Source of the DNA: Codonopsis lanceolata
Lineage: Eukaryota > Streptophyta > Magnoliopsida > Asterales > Campanulaceae
Direction: 5' to 3'
Length of the DNA: 64,000 bases
Assembly: GCA_013146195.2 (NCBI GenBank)
Contig: CM028381.1
Location: 61,386,744 to 61,450,743 of the forward strand
In this document: one piece after another, positions 46,601 through 56,600 of the stretch
Numbering within the stretch: position 1 is the stretch's first letter
Layout: every line of letters starts with the position of its first letter
Translations under genes and position numbers: made by a program
The notes under the pieces: model-generated
The model's database searches: none
What the model saw: the letters and a program-made list of their open reading frames with translations, nothing else
What the model was told of the DNA's origin: nothing

Positions 46601-46784
46601 CTCCCTCTGTTAATAAATAATTGTCTTGCTTTTTTTTCGTGTTTGGCTTCACTCTCTACATTTGATATTAGCATAATGATTATGATTCAATCATTTTTGT
46701 AATTATAACAAGCTCTAATGCTAGTTATATAGCCCTTTATTATTAGATATTTTAAATATGAACTCTTTTGACAAAACGAATGTG
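46601..46784. mobile_element. Degenerate Stowaway-type MITE
   Basis: Starts CTCCCTCTGTTAATAAATAA and ends ACAAAACGAATGTGG before TAATA. It is shortened but related to the previous two and to 50719-50959 (CTAATGCTAGTTATATAGCCC region). Confidence 0.55.
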
Positions 46785-47601
46785 GTAATAAACATAGGGC
46801 ATATGGCTAGAGCTATATGGTGAAGACATGCCAAGGTTAATTGCAACCTTTCACGAAAACGACGAGAGCCAAGATCTCAACCACAGTGGGAATGACAGTA
46901 AATAATAGTGAAGAAACTGATACTGTGGTGTTTCTGTTAGCAAAATTCCTTATATTTGGACTTGTAGAAAGGATAGATGGGTTTTGGATGGGTCATTGTT
47001 GCGGTAGTAATCTGGGTGATCAACTCATTGTTGTTCCCTCCCCTCCCCCATCTAGTTACCTTTCCCGAGGTTGATTTGAGCCAAACTGATGAGGTAGACC
47101 TCACGCCTCAGGAGTCAGGACGCACTCTTCCCAAAACAATGGCGGCATTTGCAGTATCCAAAGATAACCTTTAAATGCAATACTAAACATCCACAACCTG
47201 CTTAATTTGGCAGCAGCAACCATATTTTTCCAAGCAACCGTCATTGCCCATACATATTAAACCAGGAACAATAAAATAAACTGTAAGAAAAACTTCAGGT
47301 CTGCTGTGGATATATGATGAAAAACATAGCATTAATGAGCACAGGTATCAATATTGACCATTTAACACTGCCCTCGTTAGATTAACACATATATCAAACG
47401 ATATGATTCGAGAGGCAGCCATCATAAAGTTGGTTTTCAGTTTTTGGGATACAACATCGAAAAATTACTCTCTAACCTAACTGTTAGCGCATACAAGGAA
47501 TAATGTCAAATAGAGAATATAAAGACATCAAAGACATTAAGCTAAGTGACACCATGGTCTCAGGAGGGACCATGAGAGAACACCAATCCAAACGAGAACC
47601 T
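46785..47601. other. 3' flank of SAP18, no gene recognised
   Basis: It contains the probable 3' untranslated region of SAP18 (minus, below 47602). A plus-strand frame around 46977-47174 has a peptide-like acidic stretch but no family I know, and I do not call it a gene. Confidence 0.4.
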
Positions 47602-50600
47602 CTACATAATTGCAACATCAAGGTAATCTCCAATCTGCAAATATGAGGTGCAGATAAGAAGCATATTCATTGAAGTCTTTGCTTTGACAATATAGATTTC
47701 GAAGGTGAAGATTATGCTAAAAAAAGAGCAGGCTGCTCTTACCTCAAAGCTAAGATCACCTAAAGCCTTGCTTCCATTGTCTGGTCGTCTTGCATTTGGA
47801 TAAGAGTGGGTTTTTCCTACCTTTTAAGGCACAAAAAGAAGGGTAAGTGTAAGCATATAACTGATGGTGCAGACATGCATTCATGGATGCAGATTCACAA
47901 ATTAATACACACATAAAAATGGCAACCATAGACTCGCACCCAAGGGCATAGTAGGATAAAAAAAGTTACCTCTTTTACAGCAAACCGTCCGTTTTTTGCA
48001 GGATATACAAAAGCAAAGGACAGCATTGCATCTTTTCTTCTAGCCTCTGGAGCTACCTCCTTTACCTGGAAAAGATAATCAACAGAGGGTTAAAAAATTA
48101 TTCTTGAGCTACTCAGAGATTAACCAGAATGACATCGTGCTCAGTAGATAGATTGCACTACTATACTGTTTCAAACAACTAACATGCTCATACTTTTCAA
48201 TGTAGGCAGCATAGGCCTATCACCTTTGTTCCAAAACAAGGTTAAGTAACACCTGATCACTCTTTCTTCCTATTCCCTTATCCTTACCAAGACTCTTTAT
48301 GGCAAATGCACTAAACAATCACCCATCTTTAATTTCAAATCATAGAAAAGACAGGTTTTCTGCCACTTTCTTTCAATAGTGGAGATCTGATGAGCGATAT
48401 ACAAGTTCCATGCAATGAATACGTGAAATATTTCAGATATGCACCATAAGAGCATTCAATACCTCTATTCCACGTCAGAGTGTCTGGTTTGGTGCTTCAA
48501 CTCTATTCGTTGCAGCCTCACGACCAACCACTCAACAACAATAAGGTAAAGGCATATTCAAAGGGATTGTTCTTTTGCTAAATCCATTTTGGACTCTCTT
48601 ATAAAGAGTAGAGAGAAACAGATCGTTTATTTCTATTTCAATTGTTAGTTTATCATCTCTGACAGAGCTCGCACAAGTAACACAACATGAAGGAGACGAG
48701 CTAAATAGTGCACATTTTGCACTTACCAGATCAGTTAGTTCGCGGAGTGTAGCATCCATCCATGTATATATTTGTACCTCGTCTTTAGGCTCCTTGCCTC
48801 TCACTGCAAAATCTGCATCACTGTGATGACTTCCAGTCTGCACATGAAAATCAGAAGTTCATATTGTTTTTCAACTCAAATTGAAGTACTGTTATAAAAA
48901 GATACAACTTCCACGATTTCAGTCGATGTTTAGTTACGGCCCACGCATTTTATATGATTTTTATTTTTATTTGTATTTAGTACAATTCCTGCTCTAATAA
49001 TAATCAAGGAAAGAGTGCCTGTCAGTTCACTGTGCATTTTTGAGAGAGGGTGGACGAGACAAGGGACATATCGGATGGGAGATGTGGTTCTATCTTGAAG
49101 AGTTACTATGTTTTTTTTCTAGCTGACATCATGAATAATGTAATGCTCTCTATTTCTTTTATCGACGGAGTGGTTTTATAATTGACAGCTTTGCCCCCTC
49201 CCTCCTTCCCATAGTTATTTTCTTCTCCCATTGCTTCTACATTCTTCATGAAGCATTTCAAGTTCTAGACATTTTTCACCTAATAAAAATTTAAGCTTAT
49301 GAAATTCTTAAAAAGGAAAGCAATGCATTTGATTAGGAAGCCACATCACATATCTAAACTTCTTCAACAGCCTATACCTGCTCGAGATTCAACAGGTTCT
49401 AGACATATTTTCTTCTCCCATTGCTTCTACATTCTTCATGAAGCATTTTAGGTTCTAGACATTTTGTTCAACTAATAAAAATTTAAGCTTCTGAAATTCT
49501 TACAAAGGAAAGACAATGCTTTTGATTAAGAAGCCATATATCTAAACTTCTTCAACATCCTAAACCTACTCGAGATTCAACGGGATGTCGTCTAGATGTT
49601 CCCTAATATTCTTATTGATATGGATGAAAGTTTTGGAATACGTTATACAAGTCCATAACGTTTTATTTAGCACGATCATAATGTTTCAAGTAATCATTCA
49701 TAAGTTATGAAATTAACAAGGTAAATAGAATTGATAATTCATTTAGGAAGCAGGATCAGAAAGCCATATAACTTCATCACATTGGTTGAGCAACTCAAGG
49801 ATCTGTTTGGAGACTTGATTCATGAACAGCATAAAATAAGAAAAGGAGCAAAAGGTAAAGTAGTCCAAGTTAATTTAAAAGGGTAAAAGCTTTAATTTTG
49901 CAAATAGTGAACTTACCTTGGTAAATACCCGTAGCAACAACGGACAAGTCTGCAGGCCAAAGAAGAAAGATTTGATCAATAGTAATAAAGAAAAATGCAA
50001 TGAGAATGCATACTTCACAAAATTTATTTCCTTTTTCCATTTGATAAAATTCTTCAAAAATCAATAATCCCATTCTCACCAGATGAAAAAGATTAATTTA
50101 GACCTGATAACAAAGAAAAGAGGACACTACAAAAGCATGACATTACAAAAAAAAAAAAAAAAAGATCAACTATATTCTATACCATGGACAGAACATAAAA
50201 AAGACAATTATGAAACAGGCTCAACTTAATTTAGCTATTTCCAACTAAGCAACCGAAGTCTATAATGCATTCAAATATCTAAAACTCAATTGTCTCTAAA
50301 TTTTGTTGATCTGTCTTTATGCCATTTCTCAGGTAAGCAAGGCTTGTTTAGGTCTTTAGTTATGCCACCTATAATTAGGTGGACGCTTCCCTGTCATTAA
50401 AAACCTTGCGTTTGACACTTGGGGACACAACATGCATTTGTACATGCACAGTCATGCCATGTCAGCAATTCATAAACGAAGGGAAGATGAAAAAGTCAAT
50501 TTTGAATAAAACTATGTGTAACCCACAAGTTTTTCAATGATCCCTCGATAAACATCTCGCTGCAAAATTATTTTTATGAGAGCTCAATACTCTTAGTGCT

Positions 50601-53600
50601 CCCAAGTTCGACCAAATTAAAAAATAGAAAAACAAGCTGAATTTTGAATATGATCAAAATCAAATGTTAGAAATCCTTATAAATAAAGCACACATAAATA
50701 TATGATAGATGTAAGCTACTCCCTATGTTCCACGCAAAGAGTCCACTATACTATTTTAGGATGTTTCACTTAAAGAGTCCATTTAAAAAAACCATGTCTA
50801 CAATCTCCAAAACATTTTAACTTTATCCTCTACATTTGATATTTAACATATTGTTTATGCTCGAACCTTATTGTAATTATGACCAACTTTAATGCTAGTT
50901 ATATATCCCTTAATTATTAGATTTTTCAAACATGTACTCTTTGGATGGAACGGAGGGAGTATTATGTACATTTTCTACATACAACTGAATATTTGTGTTT
51001 TGATATTAGAGATTTCTATATCTAGTGTACATTCCTGTCAATGCTCAACACGTCTTGACGTGCTTACATATCAAACTTTAAGCCAATAATTGCCCGTGCT
51101 TACATATCAAGTGTTAGGCCAATTTTGATTTTGCTATCCAATATGGTTTTGATTTTGCCATTCTTTTAAGCCAATAATTGCATGTGCTTAATATGGTTTT
51201 GATTTTGCCATTCTCTTTATTAAATGATATGTCATTCTTCATGCCCTAGCAAATCTCTCCTCTTTATGTACACATGTATACATGTGTATTTTTACCTAAA
51301 CAACCTTCTACACAAAAAAAGGTAGCATGGTGCCAAGAAGACCGTTCAAAGAACCTGAAGTGGCGACAACGTCTATCTTTCATGTAAAAGTATAATAGTT
51401 TCCATTGATGGAAAATTCAGCGCTAGTTTTTGGAACATCACTTAATAGCTTATACAACACTACATCCTGCCAGAGAATTCTATACTAAACCTCGCAAACT
51501 CATATTTTCACCAGAAAGAAGGTGGTTCAAGTACTTCTCTGCTTTTTAAATAGCGTCAAAAAAATTTCTTCTCCCCATGCTTTTGGTCCTAAGAATGGCC
51601 ACATGTAACAGAAACATCAATACCATCATTCAACAACTAAACTCTGAAAGATGTCCCCAACTGACTAACTGCATTGCTTTATACTTTTTTTTTATTAGTA
51701 TTAATTGCATTAGAAAAAAAAACGCCTAAAAAGGAGGCACAGCCATGTACACAAGGAGCATACAAAACCGAAAAACTCTACACTATCCATAATATTAACC
51801 AAAAGATCCCCTTCAACCGGGTAAATGTCTTCGTTCCAAAACTGTAAGGACTGATTCATCTCCCTCTTGATCCGGACTACATCAGTCTCTTCGTTATCAA
51901 AAATTCTTTTATTCCTCTCTCTCCAAACATGCCACCAAATAGCCAAAGGAATAGTTCCCCATTTGTTCTCTTTCCTTTTTCTGTTGATAGATTCCCACCC
52001 ACTAAGGAGCTGATCAACTAATCTGGGCATAATCTGAGCATAACCCACTGCAGACCTACACGGAGGACAAAGGAACTCCACAACTCCCTTACAACTGAAC
52101 AGTGAAGAAGCAAGTGATCGACAATTTCCTCTTCTTTGCACATGAAGCACCGGTTGACATAAATCCACCCTCTAGCTTTCAAATTATCCCCCATTAATAT
52201 TGCTCACCGAGCCGCTTGCCAAGCCAAAAAAGCCACCCTTCGAGGAGCTTTTGTCCTCCAAATTGCCTTCCAAGGAAATAGACCTTTGTCCTCTTTCCTT
52301 AAGCAAGAGTATAGAGACTTCACCGAGAAGGTCTTCGATCTAGACCCCTCCCACTCCACTTTATCCCCACCCAAACCCCTCCTCTTAACCTTATAAAGCT
52401 TCTCGAAAATCCTAGAGATGTCACCAATCTCTCAGTCATGTAATACATAGGGCTCCAAACATCTCTCCCTTCCATAACCACCACGACTGATCTCATCTTG
52501 ATTGACTGCAATATTAGGAAATTCTTGTTGCAGGATAAGCTCTCCACACCGTTATCCTTCCAAAATCACACCCTCTCTCCCCCACCAATATCAAAAGACA
52601 CCAAATTCTCAAAGAAGAATCTACTATGCAAGATACCCTTCCACACACTCGACCCATGAGGATAAGACACTTTCTTTGGAAACCAGTTATGACCTCCTAA
52701 CCCGTATTTACTATCCACCACTTTCTTCCACAAAGATCCTCTATCTACCAAATACCTCCACATTCACTTACCCAAAAGAGCAATATTAAAAGTCTTAATA
52801 TTTTTAACTCCCAACCCTCCATTCCTCACACTGTGCAAACCGTCCCCCAATTTACCCATAGTTGTTAAAGGCGAGTGCCTTTGGCGCCTCAGGCAAGAGT
52901 CGAGGCGAGTCGATGTGCAGAAGTCGAGGAAAATTCGGCGCTTTTGGCGCTTTTTTCAAGTCGACAGGCGCCAAAAAGTCCATTAAGGCGCTCACTTTGT
53001 TTTTTTAATTTTTTAAAACTAATTAAGCATGAAACGACGTAGTTTAGGGTTTACTATAAATATAAAGTAAACCCTAAAATAACCCAACACTTCATACGAC
53101 CCAAAGAGACCACGATACGGCCCCTAAGAGTGCGAAGCAGCGTGCGAAGGTGTCGGACCTGGGACTCTGGGACCTGTCGACTTCAGGCCTGTCGAGTGTC
53201 AACTTCGTCTTCTTCTTCGAGAGGTTTCTTCTTCAGCGTTTGCCGTTTGCCTTCTACAGTCTGTCTCTGTCCAAGTTCCAACTTCCAGGTAAGAGTCTTC
53301 CCTTTCTTTGTATTTTGACTGTTTCTGTTTTCTTTTTTTTTTTCTTCAGTTCGAGTCTTTGAGACTTAGTTTTTCTTCACTCTTCAGTCTGTTTGAGACT
53401 TCAGTTCACTGATTTTGTTTCCTTCAGTCTGTTTTTTTCTTCACTCTTCTATTTATGTTCTGTACAGACTGTACAGTAACTCTGTAAGTTTGCAACTCTT
53501 AAAAAATAATCAAGTTCTATTACTCAGTTAGTGAACTGATTTTGTTTCCTACTTTCCTTCAATGTGTTCTATAATGACTCAGTTCACTGATTTTCTGTTC

Positions 53601-56600
53601 TGTTCTGGAAGTCTGGAACACTTTTCTGTAATTAATAATCATGTTTAAATTTTAAAACTTGTCAATTAAATTTGTTTCTATTTTTGTTCTGTAAACTTGA
53701 AGTCTCTGTTATAATGTTATTTTGTTTCCTTTTATAATTTCTTTATATGTGTACTTTCTTAGAAATGTCAGCCCCCTCAAGTAGTAGTGGTGGTCGAAAG
53801 GATCCAGCTTGGAAGTACGTGAAATTGGAAGATCCCAAAAACACGAATTCCACAACTTGTATTCTTTGTGATCAAAAATACTCTGGAGGTATTTTTAGGG
53901 CGAAACAACATATTGTTGGAGGATTTAAAAATGTAAAGGGTTGTGATAGAGTGCCGGCGGATGTGAAGGATGAAATAAACCATTTCATGGGGGTGAAAAA
54001 AAGAACGAAAGAGCAATCAATTCTAGAGAGAGAATTACGTGCTCAAAATGACGATGAACACGATGAAATTGGGGATGAAAATGAAAGTGAAGAGGTCGCG
54101 TCAAGGACAGCAAAGTCAAACAATAAAGGTCCGAAGGATTTATTTGTTAATCGCATCGGGAAACAAACTACAAAAAATATTAGACAACAAAAAGGTCAAA
54201 ATGAGGAGGCGTTGAAAGAGTTGAGGACTCGAGCATGTTGAGCTATTGCTAGATGGATGTATGATGTTGGGATTGCTTTTAATGTTGTGAAGTATGATAG
54301 TTTTCAAGAGATGATCGATGCAATTGCAAAGCATGGTCCGGGTATGAAAGGTCCAAGTTAGCATGAGGTGAGAGTTCCTTTTCTCAAGAAAGAGGTAAAA
54401 GAGGTTAACAAAGCAATGGAAGACCACAAAAAAGAATGGATACAACATGGTTGTTCTATTATGTTGGATGGGTGGAAAGACAAGAGGGAACGAACATTGG
54501 TGAATTTTCTTGTCAATTGTCCCAAAGGAAGTATGTTTGTGGAGTCGGTTGATGCTTCTGATTATGCCAAGACTGGTGAGAAGATATGTGAACTAGTTAG
54601 TAATTTTGTGGAGAAAATTGGGCCTGAAAATGTGGTTCAAGTTATTACGGATAATGCTTCGAATATGAAGTTGGCGGGTAAGAATCACTTGAATATTACT
54701 TCTTCAACTGAATATTGAATTATTGATACTCTTGTAGTCTTGTTAAAAGTGATTATTATTTCCTTTTCATAGGGTCGATGTTGAAGGCAAAATATCCTCA
54801 TTTGTATTGGACACCGTGTGCTGCCCATTGCTTGGACTTGATTTTGGAAGATTTGTTTGAAATACCAAGTATCAAGTCAGTGCTTAAAAAGGCTGTCAAG
54901 TTGAATAGCTACATCTATAGTCCCCCCGGGGTAGTGAATATGATGAGGAAATTCACTAAGCTTGAGCTTGTAAGACCCGCAACAACTCGGTTTGCCACAA
55001 CTTTCCTTACTCTTTCAAGGATTAAAGTACTAAAGAAAAACTTGAGGGCAATGTTCACCTCAGATGCTTGGAATACCAGCAAATGGGAAAAGGAGCAAAA
55101 AGGTAAACGTGCAGCAAGGATTGTGTTATGGATTTTAGATTTTGGACGGAGCAACGGATGCTTTGAAGATTGCTAGTCCTCTTGTCAAGGTTCTACGACT
55201 TGTTGATGGTGATAAAAAACCTGCCATGGGATATCTCTACGAGGCTATGGATAGAGCAAAGGAGTTGATTGCGAAAATTTTTGATAACATTGAAGAGAGA
55301 TACAGTGATAATTATCGAATCATTGATCGGAGGTGGGAGGATCAACTTCACCGGCCTTTACACGCAGCAGGTTACTACTTGAACCCTGAATTTTACTACA
55401 CAAATCTGGACATCGAGAGTGATGTGGTGGTTACAGAAGGGCTCCTCAAATGCATTGAGAGATTAGTACCCGAGGCTGACATACAAGACAAAATCAGCAT
55501 TGAGTTGAACGCTTATAGGAATGCAGATCGCCATTTTGGGATGCCAATGGCTATAAGACAGAGATAAAATGTCACCAGATACTTTAACTATAATTACACA
55601 TTGATAATTTTATATATTTAATGTGAAATAGTGACTAATGAGAATAAATACTTTCAATAGCTGAGTGGTGTAGGTCTTATGGTAAAGGGGCTCCAAATTT
55701 ACAGAAATTTGCCATCAAGGTTCTTAGCCTCACTTGTAGCGCATCCCGATGTGAGAGAAATTGGAGTTTTTTTGAGCATGTAAGTACTAAATAGTCATTA
55801 GCAATTACTAATTAGTACTCCCTCCATCCCTAAATTATCGTCCTCCTTCCTTTTTCGTCCGTCCCTAAATTATTGTCTAGTTTGAAACTTACCTTTCTAG
55901 AACATAACTTTTACCACTTTACCCTACTTTAATTATGGACCATATACACATGGGCTTTAAAGGAAACTACACATTAAACCAATATAAATAATCAAGTCAA
56001 TTGTTTTTTCTTAAACTGTGCGCCGGGTCAACTAGGACGATTATTTAGGGACGGAGGGAGTAATTAGTTAATACTAGAAATTGTATTAGCGCTTATTCAG
56101 TAATATTTTAATTTTAAATTGACGTTGGCAGGTTCATAGCAAGAAAAGGAATAGATTGACTCAAGTTCGATCAAATGATTTGGTTTTTGTGAAGTATAAT
56201 AGAGCCTTGAGACGAAGATACAATCTTCGAGATACAATTGATCCTATCTCCTTGCCTAATATCGATGATGACAACGAGTGGGTTGTCGATGAAGATGATA
56301 AAGTGGTTGAAGATGGTGACATGTTTGATGATGGTCTCAATTGGGAGCAAATTAGTAGAGCTAGTGGGGCTGAGGATCCTCTTTATTACACAAGATTTGG
56401 TACCGGTTCTGGGGGACGGACAGGATATGTTGGTGGAGGTAGAGGCCACCATCGAGGTGGCGGTCGAATTTCTGTCACAATTGTTGAACTTGGAGGTGCT
56501 AGTAGTTCAAGGCAAAGGCCAGGGACCACGCAAGTTGGAGCACGTAAAGCCCCAAGGACCCTTCACCTTGTAGATGAAGATGAAGATGATGAAACTCATG

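Noticed and set aside
46841..47174. Two overlapping plus-strand frames downstream of SAP18
   Set aside because: Short, no recognisable family, and in the probable 3' flank of SAP18.
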